From: Aquabacter cavernae
GTDB lineage: Bacteria; Pseudomonadota; Alphaproteobacteria; Rhizobiales; Xanthobacteraceae
DNA length: 64,000 nt
Assembly: GCF_003993795.1 (NCBI RefSeq)
Contig: NZ_RWKV01000016.1
Span: forward strand, 1 to 64,000
Direction of reading: 5' to 3'
The notes beneath the pieces are model-generated. The model saw only the letters and a program-made list of their open reading frames with translations. It ran no database searches and was not told the origin of the DNA. This document shows positions 18,643-27,303 of this stretch, piece by piece. Numbering within the stretch: position 1 is the first letter of the stretch; each line of letters opens with the position of its first letter. A program made the translations under genes and the position numbers.

Positions 18643-19794
18643 TCAAAGCGCGTGTTCGGACGCCGCGACGTCCTTGACATCGACCTTGCCCCGCATGACC
18701 CAGAACGCCCAGCTAGTGTACCAGACGATCAGCGGCATGAAGACGAGGGTCCAGCCCGTCATCCAACCCAGGGTCCTGAGGCTGGAACCGGAATTCCAGA
18801 CCGTCAGGCTATGCGAGGGGTTGGTGATGGACGGCATCATGAAGGGGAACATGGCCGCGCCCACGGTTCCCATGACGCCGATCCAGGCCAGCGCCCCAAG
18901 CCACCAGGCCAATGCCGGCCGGTTGGCGGCCAGGGACAGCACGCCGAGGATGAGACCGGCATAGGTGAGCGCCGGGAAGGTCCAGAGGGCGGGATACTTG
19001 GCATAGTTGGCGAGCAGCGCGCCGGCCTCGCGAACCACCTGCTGGTGCAGAGGGGTCTGCGCGGCGGCGGCGGCCGGCCCGCTCACCAGCTTGAACCCGT
19101 CCATCGTCGCCACCCAGAAGCCGCAGCCGGAGAAGACGACCACGGCCACGAGGGCGAAGACCACGGCGGCGGTGCGGGCCCGGTCGCTGACCGGCGCCGA
19201 AGCCGCAGCCGCAAGGCGCGTGCCGCCCATATAGATGGCGAGCGACAGGGACATCACCCCGCACAGGACGGCGAAGGGATTGAACAGGCTGATGAAGCTG
19301 CCGGTATAGTAGGAGGTGAGGCGCCAATCGAAATTGAACGGCACGCCCAGGATCACATTGCCGACGGCGGCGCCGAACACCACCATGGGGATGCAGCCGC
19401 TGATGAAGAGCGTCGCGTCCCACACATTGCGCCAGCGCTCGGACGGCATCTTGCTGCGGTACTCGAAGCCGAGCGGCCGCACGATCATGCTCCAGAGCAG
19501 CACCAGCATGACGATGTAGAAGCCGGAAAAGGCAGTGGCATAGACGAGCGGCCAGGCGGCGAAGATGGCGCCGCCGCCGAGGATGAACCACACCTGGTTG
19601 CCGTCCCAGTGGGGGCCGATGACGTTGATGGCCACCCGGCGCTCCACGTCCGTGCGGCCCACATAGCGCAGGATGGTGCCCACGCCCATGTCCATGCCCA
19701 CCATCACGCCTATGCCGGTCAGCAGCACGCCCAGCAGCACCCACCACAGGACCTTCAGGAGGGCGTAGGCCTCCAGTGCGAAGAAACCTTCCAT
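18643..19794 (-). CDS. cydB: Cytochrome bd ubiquinol oxidase subunit II
   Basis: This 383-residue multi-helix membrane protein has the CydB signatures GIGVMVGMDMGVGTILRYVG, NVIGPHWDGNQVWFILGGGA and ATAFSGFYIVMLVLLW near the N-terminus. PSITNPSHSLTVWNSGSS lies in the C-terminal half. It forms the heterodimer with CydA in the inner membrane. The ATG at 19794 lies one base after the cydA stop codon, so the subunits are translationally coupled. Confidence 0.96.
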   Translation of the reverse strand: MEGFFALEAYALLKVLWWVLLGVLLTGIGVMVGMDMGVGTILRYVGRTDVERRVAINVIGPHWDGNQVWFILGGGAIFAAWPLVYATAFSGFYIVMLVLLWSMIVRPLGFEYRSKMPSERWRNVWDATLFISGCIPMVVFGAAVGNVILGVPFNFDWRLTSYYTGSFISLFNPFAVLCGVMSLSLAIYMGGTRLAAAASAPVSDRARTAAVVFALVAVVVFSGCGFWVATMDGFKLVSGPAAAAAQTPLHQQVVREAGALLANYAKYPALWTFPALTYAGLILGVLSLAANRPALAWWLGALAWIGVMGTVGAAMFPFMMPSITNPSHSLTVWNSGSSLRTLGWMTGWTLVFMPLIVWYTSWAFWVMRGKVDVKDVAASEHAL

Positions 19795-19795
19795 C

Positions 19796-21358
19796 TCAGT
19801 AGGCCCCCGCCAGCTTGGCCGCGCCCGCATGCCCGTGGGCTTCGGGGCCCTTCTTGATGAAGTGCAGCATCAGGAAAATCTCGACGATGGCGAAGATGGT
19901 GTAGAGCAGCACGAACCCGCTGATCGAGAACACCATGTAGGACACCGAGTGGGTGGAGGCCGAGAGCCAGGTGGGCAGCATCTCGTAGACCGACCAGGGC
20001 TGCCGCCCCACCTCCGCCACAAGCCACCCCATCTCGCAGGCGAGGAACGGCACGGGGATCATGAGCACCGAGGCCCACTGGAACCAGCGCTGCGTCTCCA
20101 CCTTGTTGGCCAGCGACATCATGGTGGCGAGCACCATGTAGGCCAGCATCAGGAGGCCGAACCCCACCATCAGGCGGAATGACCAGAAGACGATCCAGAC
20201 TTCCGGGATGGCGTCGCGTGCCGCCTGCGCGATGTCGGCATCGGTCACCTTGGTGAGATCGCCGCCGGGCGCGTAACGCTGCACCAGGAAGCCGTATCCC
20301 ACATCGGCGCCGTGCGCCTTGAACTGCGCCAGTGCCGCTGCGTCCTGCGGGTTGGCGCTCAGCTTCTCCATGGCCTGGACCGCGGGAATGCCGTTGCGCA
20401 CCCGCTCGCGCGCCCTCCCCTCCAGTTCGTCGATGGCCGGGACGGTGCCCGACCAGGAGTGCGTGACCAAGAGCGAGAGCAGGGCCGGGACGGTGATGGC
20501 GAAGTCGTTGCGCTGCTCCGCCTGGTTCGGCAGGGCGATGGCGGTGAACGACATGGGCGCCGGCTCGCTCTTCCAGAGCGCCTCCATGGCGGCCAGCTTC
20601 GTGGGCTGCACATGGGCGCCCACATAGCCGAGCGCGTCACCGAGGGTGAGCACGCCCGCGCTGCCCAGCACGCCGAACACCGCCGCCACCCGGAACGAGC
20701 GGCGCGCGAAATCGATGTGGCGCCTCTGCAGAAGATACCAGGCGCTGACACTGCAGACGAAGATAGCGGCCGTGACATAGCCGGCCAGCACTGTGTGCAC
20801 GAACTTCGCCTGGGCGTCCGGGTTGAAGAACAGGTCGGCGAAGCTCGTCAGCTCCATGCGCATGGTCACCGGGTTGAATTCGGCGCCCTGCGGATGCTGC
20901 ATGAACGAGTTGGCGACCAGGATCCACAGCGCGGAGAAATTCGAGCCCAAGGCCACGAGATAGGTGACGATGAGATGCTGCGCCTTGGTGAGGCGATCCC
21001 AGCCGAACACCATCAGGCCGATGAAGGTGGATTCCATGAAGAAGGCCATCAGGCCCTCGATGGCCAGCGGCGCGCCGAACGTGTCACCCACGAAGCTGGA
21101 ATAGTAGGACCAGTTCGTGCCGAACTGGAATTCCATGGTGAGGCCGGTGGCCACGCCCAGGGCGAAATTGATGAGCAGCAGCTTGGTCCAGAACTGCGTC
21201 ATCTGCCGGTAGATCTCCCGGCCCGTGGTCACATACACCGTCTCCATCACCGCCAGGAGAACGGTGAGGCCGAGCGTGAGCGGCACGAACAGGAAGTGGT
21301 AGAGCGCTGTCGATGCGAATTGCAGCCGCGACAGATCCACGACGAGATCATTCACCAT
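19796..21358 (-). CDS. cydA: Cytochrome bd ubiquinol oxidase subunit I
   Basis: This 520-residue heme-binding subunit has the heme ligand His in STALYHFLFVPLTLGL at the N-terminus, His in KFVHTVLAGYVTAAIF, the Q-loop between about residues 250 and 390, and the GRQPW motif (VAEVGRQPWSVYEMLPT) that is diagnostic of CydA. The enzyme reduces O2 to water with ubiquinol at low oxygen and contributes to the membrane potential. It heads the five-gene cydA-B-X-D-C operon. No clear FNR/Anr box was found in the upstream region. Confidence 0.97.
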   Translation of the reverse strand: MVNDLVVDLSRLQFASTALYHFLFVPLTLGLTVLLAVMETVYVTTGREIYRQMTQFWTKLLLINFALGVATGLTMEFQFGTNWSYYSSFVGDTFGAPLAIEGLMAFFMESTFIGLMVFGWDRLTKAQHLIVTYLVALGSNFSALWILVANSFMQHPQGAEFNPVTMRMELTSFADLFFNPDAQAKFVHTVLAGYVTAAIFVCSVSAWYLLQRRHIDFARRSFRVAAVFGVLGSAGVLTLGDALGYVGAHVQPTKLAAMEALWKSEPAPMSFTAIALPNQAEQRNDFAITVPALLSLLVTHSWSGTVPAIDELEGRARERVRNGIPAVQAMEKLSANPQDAAALAQFKAHGADVGYGFLVQRYAPGGDLTKVTDADIAQAARDAIPEVWIVFWSFRLMVGFGLLMLAYMVLATMMSLANKVETQRWFQWASVLMIPVPFLACEMGWLVAEVGRQPWSVYEMLPTWLSASTHSVSYMVFSISGFVLLYTIFAIVEIFLMLHFIKKGPEAHGHAGAAKLAGAY

Positions 21359-21870
21359 GCACCAGCCCCCACGAATCGCTCGGCACCCCTGCGGCCCTGC
21401 GCAGTAACAATCCGGCGAGCGTTCACTGCTGAGGATGGCTCAAGTTATTCTAATTCGTCAACCGCATCGGCAGCTTTGCCGTGCAATCGCCACCAGTGCA
21501 TTCAAAATACGCCTTGCATTCCTGAAACATATTCCGCTCAGGAGAAGAGATCAGCCGGCTACCTCTTTTTCTGAGCCTATGAAAATGGAAGTCTTTTTCT
21601 TGTACTTTATGCTCTTCAAAACTTATATTTTTTAGTTTTCTCAACGATATTAAAAGTTTTTCTGTGAAAAAAGAAACACATACGATTTCGATTTCTTACT
21701 GTAGCCCCCAGAGTTCAGTCTAATCAACGAACCGCAGGCGGGCGATGGGAAGGAGCAATGATGCGCGTGTTCATCAATATGCTGCACGCGATTAACGACG
21801 AGGCCCCGCTTCCGGACTGACGGCCTGCAACCCGGATGCAACGCATTGAAGCCGCTTTCACTCCCGTGGC
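21359..21870. other. Intergenic region upstream of cydA, AT-rich core
   Basis: No supported gene. About 21560-21720 is strikingly AT-rich for this genome (runs of T and A), while the flanks are GC-rich. It must hold the cydA promoter, and the PNPOx-like gene ends at its right edge. Two small minus-strand open frames (21450-21644 with a TTG start, 21650-21841) lack ribosome binding sites and recognisable motifs. Confidence 0.5.
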
Positions 21871-22494
21871 TCAGTCTCGCGCCGCGAGCGCCGCCTTGAG
21901 GGCTGCATTTTCCGTTTCGAGTTCCGCCAGATGCTCGCGAAGGGGCAGAACGGCACGGGCGATCTCATCCTCCGTGAAGCGCGGCGTGATGTGTTGCGGG
22001 CAGTTCCAGTCGAACGCCTCGAGCCGGACCTTGAAAATCCGATCGGGCCTTGCCTTCGCCTTGGGATCGATGACGCGCTCCGTCAGCGCCGGATCCGCAT
22101 CCACCGGCACCACTTCGATATGCCCATAGATCTTGAGCCGGGCCCGGCGCGGATAGTCCATCAGGATCATGGAGACACGGTCGTCGGCGCGCAGATTGCC
22201 CAGGCTGATATATTGCCGGTTGCCGCGATAATCGGCGAAGGCGATCGTGGTCTCGTCCATGAGCTTCACGAAGCCGGGCGCACCGCCGCGATGCTGGACA
22301 TAAGGCCAGCCGGTCTCGGACACCGTCGCCATGTAGAAGCTGTCGCGCTGCGCGATGAAGGCGGCCTCATTGGGCGTGAAGCGGTCGAACGCGCGATGTC
22401 CCTGGAAATCCTCCCAGAGGTGGCTCGCGCCCATCTCCGCCTGTGCGGCGCGCACACTCGGCGTCACGGCGATATCCAGAAATCCGTAGGACAT
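21871..22494 (-). CDS. Pyridoxamine 5'-phosphate oxidase-fold flavoprotein
   Basis: This 207-residue protein has a split-barrel flavin-binding core: FIAQRDSFYMATVSETGWPY, VQHRGGAPGFVKLMDE, YRGNRQYISLGNLRADDRVS and ARLKIYGHIEVV. It ends in a leucine-zipper-like helix (LREHLAELETENAALKAALA). The pattern matches PNPOx-fold proteins that bind FMN or F420-like cofactors and often act on reactive small molecules; the substrate is unknown. The ATG at 22494 was chosen because homologous members start near the SYGFLDIAVTPSV segment. It is divergently transcribed from a LysR regulator 113 bp away, a common regulatory pairing. Confidence 0.85.
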   Translation of the reverse strand: MSYGFLDIAVTPSVRAAQAEMGASHLWEDFQGHRAFDRFTPNEAAFIAQRDSFYMATVSETGWPYVQHRGGAPGFVKLMDETTIAFADYRGNRQYISLGNLRADDRVSMILMDYPRRARLKIYGHIEVVPVDADPALTERVIDPKAKARPDRIFKVRLEAFDWNCPQHITPRFTEDEIARAVLPLREHLAELETENAALKAALAARD

Positions 22495-22571
22495 GGCCTT
22501 CTCCCCTTCACACCCGCAAATGAACCCGTTGGTGCATAGATAGAGCATTCCGCCTATCGAGATAATCCGAT

Positions 22572-22590
22572 AAGAGTGAGAGATACTCTT
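22572..22590. promoter_or_regulatory. Inverted repeat, candidate LysR-family binding site
   Basis: AAGAGT (22572-22577) and ACTCTT (22585-22590) are perfect 6-bp arms with a 7-bp spacer, 18 bp upstream of the LysR start in the divergent promoter region. Operator function is inferred from location. Confidence 0.4.
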
Positions 22591-22607
22591 CCAGAATTTG
22601 GAATAAA

Positions 22608-23531
22608 ATGGACCGCCTGGAGGCCATGTCGATCCTGCTCCTCACCGTGGAGAAGGGCAGCTTCACGGCGGCGGCCAAGGCGCTCAACATGCCCTTGCCG
22701 ACGGTGAGCCGAAAGCTGCGGGAGCTTGAAACCCATCTCGGCACGCAGTTGCTCGTGCGCAGCACACGGAAACTGGCGCTGACCGATGCGGGCGCCACCT
22801 ATGTGGGCGCGGCCCGGCGCATCCTGCGGGAGATCGACCATGCGGAGCGTGTCGCGTCGGGCGAATTTGAAGCCCCGCGCGGCGAACTGGTGATCACGGC
22901 GCCCATCCTGTTCGGCCAATTGCACGTCCTGCCCATCGTGACCGAATTCCTGGCGACCTATCCAGAGATCTCGGTCCGGCTCCTGCTGTCGGATCGCAAC
23001 CTTCATCTGATCGAAGACCATGTGGACATGGCCGTGCGGATCGGGACCTTGCCCGACAGCAGCATGGTCGCGACCCGTGTCGGCGCGATGCCGACCGTGG
23101 TGTGCGCGAGCCCCACGCTCCTGGCCACACGCGGCACACCGAAGCTGCCTGACGACCTCGCGGCCTTTCCGTGCGTGACGTTTGACGCGTTCGCTCCAAG
23201 AGCGATCTGGACCTTCACGCGCGGTGATGGATCCGGAACCGTCGAGATACCCATCACGCCGCGCCTGAGCGTGACCACGGCCGCGGCCGCCGTCTGGGCC
23301 GCCATGCAGGGCATCGGCGCGACGCGGCTGTTCCTCTACCAATGCGCGGACGCGCTGCGGCAGGGAGATCTCCTGCCGATCCTGCGTGACTTCCAGCTCG
23401 ACCCGGCGCCCGTCAGCCTACTTCATGCCGCGCGCGGGGCTCTCCCGCTGAAGATGCGGGTTTTCCTCGATTTCGCGACAGGCCGCTTGCGAACCCGGCT
23501 GATCGGCCTGGGCCAATCCATGGCCGAATGA
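22608..23531 (+). CDS. LysR-family transcriptional regulator
   Basis: This 307-residue regulator has an N-terminal helix-turn-helix (MDRLEAMSILLLTVEKGSFT, AAAKALNMPLPTVSRKLREL, about residues 1-60) and a periplasmic-binding-like effector domain (GELVITAPILFGQLHVLPIV onward). The sequence is close to the CrgA/AaeR-type group that often regulates a divergent oxidoreductase gene. Here the divergent target is the PNPOx-fold gene. The effector is unknown. Confidence 0.92.
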   Translation: MDRLEAMSILLLTVEKGSFTAAAKALNMPLPTVSRKLRELETHLGTQLLVRSTRKLALTDAGATYVGAARRILREIDHAERVASGEFEAPRGELVITAPILFGQLHVLPIVTEFLATYPEISVRLLLSDRNLHLIEDHVDMAVRIGTLPDSSMVATRVGAMPTVVCASPTLLATRGTPKLPDDLAAFPCVTFDAFAPRAIWTFTRGDGSGTVEIPITPRLSVTTAAAAVWAAMQGIGATRLFLYQCADALRQGDLLPILRDFQLDPAPVSLLHAARGALPLKMRVFLDFATGRLRTRLIGLGQSMAE

Positions 23532-23695
23532 GCCGAAAGGTCCGCCGCATTGCCCCCGGTCATCGCGCGATCACAACAGCGGGGGGCGGTGCCTCACCGC
23601 GCGAAGGGCGTGCTAGGGTGACGAAGCGTCCGGCACGCTCCGAGAGAACCGCCAGCCCGGAATGCATCGAAGAATGCAAACCCAAGGAGGACTTC

Positions 23696-24361
23696 ATGCC
23701 CGCGAAATACGTGAAAACTTTCGCCGCCGCTTGCCTTCTGACGCTTACCGCCGGGGCTGCTCACGCCCAGACCGCGGACATGACATTCTTCGTGTCCAGC
23801 GCGGGATCGGGCAAAGGGGCGGACCTTGGCGGCCTCGAAGGGGCGGATGCCATCTGCCAGCGCCTCGCGCAGGCCGCGGGTGTGGGCGGCAAGACCTGGC
23901 GCGCCTATCTCTCGACGCAGGCTGCGGGCGGGGCGGCGGCCGTGAATGCCCGCGATCGCATCGGCCCCGGACCGTGGCGTGATGCCAAGGGCGTGGTCAT
24001 CGCCACCAGCGTCGCCGACCTGCACAGCGCCTCCTCCAATCTCACCAAGCAGACCGCGCTCAATGAGAAGGGCCAGGTCGTGAACGGTCGTGGTGACACG
24101 CCGAACACGCACGATATCCTGACAGGCTCGCAGCCCGACGGCACGGCCTTCGGCCCGGGCGAGGACCGGACCTGCGGCAACTATACCAAGAGCGGCACGG
24201 ACGGTGCCGTGATGGTGGGCCACCATGACCGCACGGGCCTCGATGATTCTGCGGCGGCGAAGTCCTGGAACTCGTCCCACCTCTCGCGGGGCGGCTGCAG
24301 CCAGGATGCCTTGAAGGGCACCGGCGGCGCCGGCCTGCTTTATTGCTTCGCGACAAATTGA
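23696..24361 (+). CDS. Exported lectin-like (DUF1554-type) protein
   Basis: This 221-residue secreted protein has a signal peptide ending in AGAAHAQ. Its core contains the repeated family features MTFFVSSAGSGKGADLGGLE, ADAICQRLAQAAG, KTWRAYLST, NARDRIGPGPW, HDILTGSQPDGTAF, CGNYTKSG and VGHHDR, with four Cys able to form disulfides. The pattern corresponds to small bacterial proteins often annotated as lectin or DUF1554; sugar binding is not demonstrated for this one. The ATG at 23696 has a strong AAGGAGG site 7 bases upstream. It is probably monocistronic. Confidence 0.8.
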   Translation: MPAKYVKTFAAACLLTLTAGAAHAQTADMTFFVSSAGSGKGADLGGLEGADAICQRLAQAAGVGGKTWRAYLSTQAAGGAAAVNARDRIGPGPWRDAKGVVIATSVADLHSASSNLTKQTALNEKGQVVNGRGDTPNTHDILTGSQPDGTAFGPGEDRTCGNYTKSGTDGAVMVGHHDRTGLDDSAAAKSWNSSHLSRGGCSQDALKGTGGAGLLYCFATN

Positions 24362-24445
24362 TGCCGCGAACGTCACGCTCGTTGTGACGTTGCCAGAGAG
24401 ACGTAGCCCGAGAGACGTGGCCTGAGAAAAGGGAGAGCGTGCGAA

Positions 24446-25651
24446 ATGTCTTCTGAAACAGAAGATCATATGGGCCGCCGCGACTTCCTCGTCTCATCCA
24501 TTGCCGTCATTGGCGCATCGGCGGCTCTGGTCGCCGATGCCGACCGCGCGAACGCGCAAGGACCGGCTGCCTCCCCTGCCGGCCCCACGCCCGGGAAACC
24601 CGGGGGAACGGTCTTCACCGGTGACGTGATCGACGGGAAGAAGGTGGTCAGCGCGCTCAACGTGGATGACCTGGAGCCCGGCAAGAAGCACCTTCTCTAT
24701 TTCCAGGGCGTCCAGATGCCCACCGGCCAAACTTGGTATGTGTCGGTGGTGGTCGCGAAGGGCGCAAAGCCGGGCAAGCGCGTCGTCCTCGTCAGCGGCG
24801 TGCATGGCGACGAGATGAGTTCGGTGCACACGGTCCAGAGCGTGATGAACCAGCTCGACCCCGCGCAGATGTCGGGCACCGTGATGGCGGTCACGGACGT
24901 GTCCCGCCCGGCCTTGGAAGGCATGCAGCGCCGATGGCCCAATTCGGGCAGGGGCGCGGATCTCATCGACATGAACAGGGAGTGGCCGGGGAACGAAAAC
25001 GGCCTCACCGCCCCCAGCCGCCATGCGGGGCTCCTGTTCAACCGCCTGCTGCGGCCGAATGCCGACGCCGCCATCGACTTCCACACCGGGACGACCGGCT
25101 TCGACGTCACGGCCTTCAACATCGGCGGCATGGATGTGCCCGAGATCAAGGCGATGGTGGAGCTCTACCCCGTGGGCCAGATCTTCGACAATCACGTCTA
25201 TCCCGGCGTCCTCCACAATGCCTTGATCGATGTGGGCATCCCCGCCTTCACCCCGGAGATCGGCGCGGCGCGCGTCGTGGATCGCGAGATGAGCGCACTG
25301 TTCGTGGAGGGCACGCTGAACGTCATCAAGCACCATGGCATCCTTCCCGGGCCCATGGGCCGGACGGGCAAGGACGTGAACGTCTTCGTCGGCAACAGCG
25401 CCATCCCGATCCTTGCGACCCAAGGCGGCCTTGTGGAGCATCTGGTGAAGCTCAATGACAAGGTGACAGCCGGGCAGAAGGTGGCCGTCCAGCGCAACAG
25501 CTTCGGGGAAGTGGTGGCGGAATACACAAGCAGCGTCGCCGGAGAAGTCGCGGGCCAGCGCAGCGACGCCATGGCCGAGCCCGGCAATCCCCTCGCCTTC
25601 ATCCTTTTCCAGAAGGCGACGCGGGACGGCGGCGATACCTATCCCGAGTGA
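24446..25651 (+). CDS. Tat-exported succinylglutamate desuccinylase/aspartoacylase-family protein
   Basis: This 401-residue protein has a twin-arginine signal (GRRDFLVSSIAVIGASAALV) in the first 40 residues. An M14-type zinc hydrolase domain follows, with zinc ligands in VSGVHGDEMSS, substrate residues in DMNREWPGNENG and the third zinc His in AIDFHTGTTG. The C-terminus (about 320-400) is a beta-barrel with lipoyl-like strands (GGLVEHLVKLNDKVTAGQKV). Cytoplasmic family members deacylate N-acyl amino acids; an exported version suggests a periplasmic substrate. A start at 24446 or at 24470 (MGRRDF) is possible. A hairpin follows the gene at 25819-25855. Confidence 0.85.
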   Translation: MSSETEDHMGRRDFLVSSIAVIGASAALVADADRANAQGPAASPAGPTPGKPGGTVFTGDVIDGKKVVSALNVDDLEPGKKHLLYFQGVQMPTGQTWYVSVVVAKGAKPGKRVVLVSGVHGDEMSSVHTVQSVMNQLDPAQMSGTVMAVTDVSRPALEGMQRRWPNSGRGADLIDMNREWPGNENGLTAPSRHAGLLFNRLLRPNADAAIDFHTGTTGFDVTAFNIGGMDVPEIKAMVELYPVGQIFDNHVYPGVLHNALIDVGIPAFTPEIGAARVVDREMSALFVEGTLNVIKHHGILPGPMGRTGKDVNVFVGNSAIPILATQGGLVEHLVKLNDKVTAGQKVAVQRNSFGEVVAEYTSSVAGEVAGQRSDAMAEPGNPLAFILFQKATRDGGDTYPE

Positions 25652-25818
25652 TCCTGCCTTCGATGCTCGCCTCTGCATGTTCGTGCCGATACGGCACGCT
25701 GTGGGAACGATCGAACACCGCAGTGGCCGTTGGAGATGGACACTACCAGAACCTGACCTCGGCAGTGCCCGCAATGGGTCAGCGCGGGCGGCGGAGCGAT
25801 CACGGGAATGTACCGCGA

Positions 25819-25855
25819 GAGCGTCTCAGCCTTTCATGGAAACGCTGAGACGCTC
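25819..25855. terminator. Long hairpin, probable terminator downstream of the M14-family gene
   Basis: GAGCGTCTCAGC (25819-25830) and GCTGAGACGCTC (25844-25855) are perfect 12-bp arms. The loop contains a further TTTC/GAAA pairing, giving a 37-nt near-continuous stem. On the plus strand it is followed by a T-rich stretch (CTCTTTGTTTT), as expected of an intrinsic terminator. It adjoins the tandem repeat at 25851-25976. Confidence 0.65.
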
Positions 25856-25976
25856 ACTCTCTTTGTTTTACCGCATTTCCTTCACGCGAACCGCTTCACA
25901 CTTCGCTCGGAAACGCTCACTCTTTTTGTTTTACCGCGTTTCCTTCACGCGAACCGCTTCACACTTCGCTCGGAAA
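25851..25976. repeat. Two tandem copies of a 63-bp intergenic repeat
   Basis: Copies at 25851-25913 and 25914-25976 differ at only a few positions. Each contains TTTCCTTCACGCGAACCGCTTCACACTTCGCTCGGAAACGCT-like blocks that are partly self-complementary. A third partial copy begins at 25977. Similar TTTCTTCACGCGAACCGG-type palindromic blocks are, from memory, common between genes in Hyphomicrobiales. Spacers are absent, so this is not a CRISPR array. No gene-like frame was found in 25652-26038. Confidence 0.75.
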
Positions 25977-25990
25977 CGCTCCAGCGTTTC
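25973..25990. terminator. Short hairpin GAAACGCT/AGCGTTTC
   Basis: Perfect 8-bp arms (25973-25980 and 25983-25990) with a 2-bp centre lie at the end of the repeat block, 49 bp from the stop of the convergent tsuA-like gene. It could act as a terminator for that gene, although no clear T-run follows. Confidence 0.4.
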
Positions 25991-26038
25991 AAGATTAAGT
26001 TATGAAATACGTAGCTGCTTGAATTCGACAAGGCCCCT

Positions 26039-27220
26039 TTACGCGGACGCAAGTCGCCGACGCAGCGGCAGACCGGCCAACAGGCCGGCGCCGCTTGCAA
26101 AGAGAAAGACCCATCCGGACAGGGCGCCGGCATGGATGCCGGACAGCAGCACGCCCACGGTGCAGCCAAGCGCCGTCATGGCGCCCCACCCCATGAGCAG
26201 GCCACCCGCAAGGCCGGCCACGACATCCTTCCCGGTGGGGCGCCTGGGCGCGAATTGCCCGGCCAGCAGTGCCGCGACGAAGCTCGCCCCCACAAGCCCG
26301 GTGATGAAAACGCCGTTCTCGGAGAGGAGAGCGGTCTGTATCGCCGTGGCGCAACCGCGGAACGTGTCCAGTCCATGGAGCGTATCAGGAAGCCAGCCGG
26401 CCGCGTTGGCGGCGGTGCGCGCCAGGCTTCCAATCTCGGCGGTGACGCCGAGGGGCCCCACCCGCAGATAGCTGGCCGCGGACAGCACGCCGACCGCAAT
26501 GCCGCCGATTGCGGCGGGCCAGCGCGCCACGAACAGCGCATGGGCGACGCTGCGCAGGTCGAGGGGGCGGGACGTGACGGGCTCGGCAGTCCCCCGTGAG
26601 AAGCGCAGGGCCAGCGCCGCCAGAAGGGCAAGGACCAGGAAGGTCGCGCCCAATGTGCCGGCATAGCCGAGATGATGCGGCAGCCAGACCACCGGCGCGT
26701 TCGAGATGACCGCCAGATAGAGCGTATTCCAGGTGAGAAAGCCCAGGACGAAGCCGGCGATGGTGCCGATGAGCGCGAACGGGGATGTGGGCGAGCCCTC
26801 TCCCAGCCGATAGAGGTGGGCGGAGATGCACGAGCCCGATATGGCCATGCCGAGGCCGAATGCGAAGGCGGCGCCGGCCAGCACCACACTCACCGGGCCG
26901 ATATGGGCATCGGGAGGCAGGCGACCGGGCAGCGGCACGGGCAACCACGCCCCGACCACCAGCACATAGCCTGCCGCCCCCACGGCGAGAGCAATGAGGA
27001 TGGACAGCACGCCGCGCGGATCGCCGCCTTCAACCAGATCCCGCGTATGGCAGAAGAAGCAGAAGCGCGCCCGCTGGAGCACCACGCCGAACACCGCACC
27101 CAGCGCAAGGGAGAGGCTGAGCGACCTGGAAGCGGCATCGCCTGCGGCGAGGTGCAGAATCCCGAGCAGGATCGCGCCGGCGACGATGCCGGCGGTGAGG
27201 AGGGAGGCGGAGCGAGCCAT
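26039..27220 (-). CDS. tsuA: YeeE/YedE (TsuA-type) thiosulfate/sulfur permease
   Basis: This 393-residue membrane protein has about 9-10 helices and the conserved Cys motifs of the YeeE/YedE family: RARFCFFCHTRDL near residue 55, ISGSCISAHLYRLG, RGCATAIQ and ALGCTVGVLLSGIHAG. In the characterised member TsuA, these cysteines pass thiosulfate through the membrane. The extra CFFC pair here fits a sulfur-handling role. The ATG at 27220 precedes the first helix; the longer open frame upstream is Arg-rich and unlike the family. It lies 83 bp after the exported rhodanese gene on the same strand, supporting joint sulfur import or detoxification. The symbol is assigned by family only. Confidence 0.8.
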   Translation of the reverse strand: MARSASLLTAGIVAGAILLGILHLAAGDAASRSLSLSLALGAVFGVVLQRARFCFFCHTRDLVEGGDPRGVLSILIALAVGAAGYVLVVGAWLPVPLPGRLPPDAHIGPVSVVLAGAAFAFGLGMAISGSCISAHLYRLGEGSPTSPFALIGTIAGFVLGFLTWNTLYLAVISNAPVVWLPHHLGYAGTLGATFLVLALLAALALRFSRGTAEPVTSRPLDLRSVAHALFVARWPAAIGGIAVGVLSAASYLRVGPLGVTAEIGSLARTAANAAGWLPDTLHGLDTFRGCATAIQTALLSENGVFITGLVGASFVAALLAGQFAPRRPTGKDVVAGLAGGLLMGWGAMTALGCTVGVLLSGIHAGALSGWVFLFASGAGLLAGLPLRRRLASA

Positions 27221-27303
27221 GGGGATGCCTGGAACGGAAAGACGGCGGCCACCGAGGCGCCGCCGTCCATCGCGGAATGATGGAATGAGGATGTGAGGCG
27301 GAG

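Noticed and set aside
21359..21500. FNR/Anr box upstream of cydA
   Set aside because: No TTGAT-N4-ATCAA match with acceptable spacing was found.
21450..21841. Two small minus-strand frames in the cydA upstream gap
   Set aside because: Non-standard start, no ribosome binding site, no motif, and AT-rich composition that creates open frames by chance.
25851..25976. CRISPR array
   Set aside because: The two 63-bp units are directly adjacent with no variable spacers and no cas genes.
25677..26471. Plus-strand frame running through the tandem repeats and the tsuA-like gene
   Set aside because: It contains the 63-bp repeat in translation and overlaps the real membrane-protein gene on the other strand.
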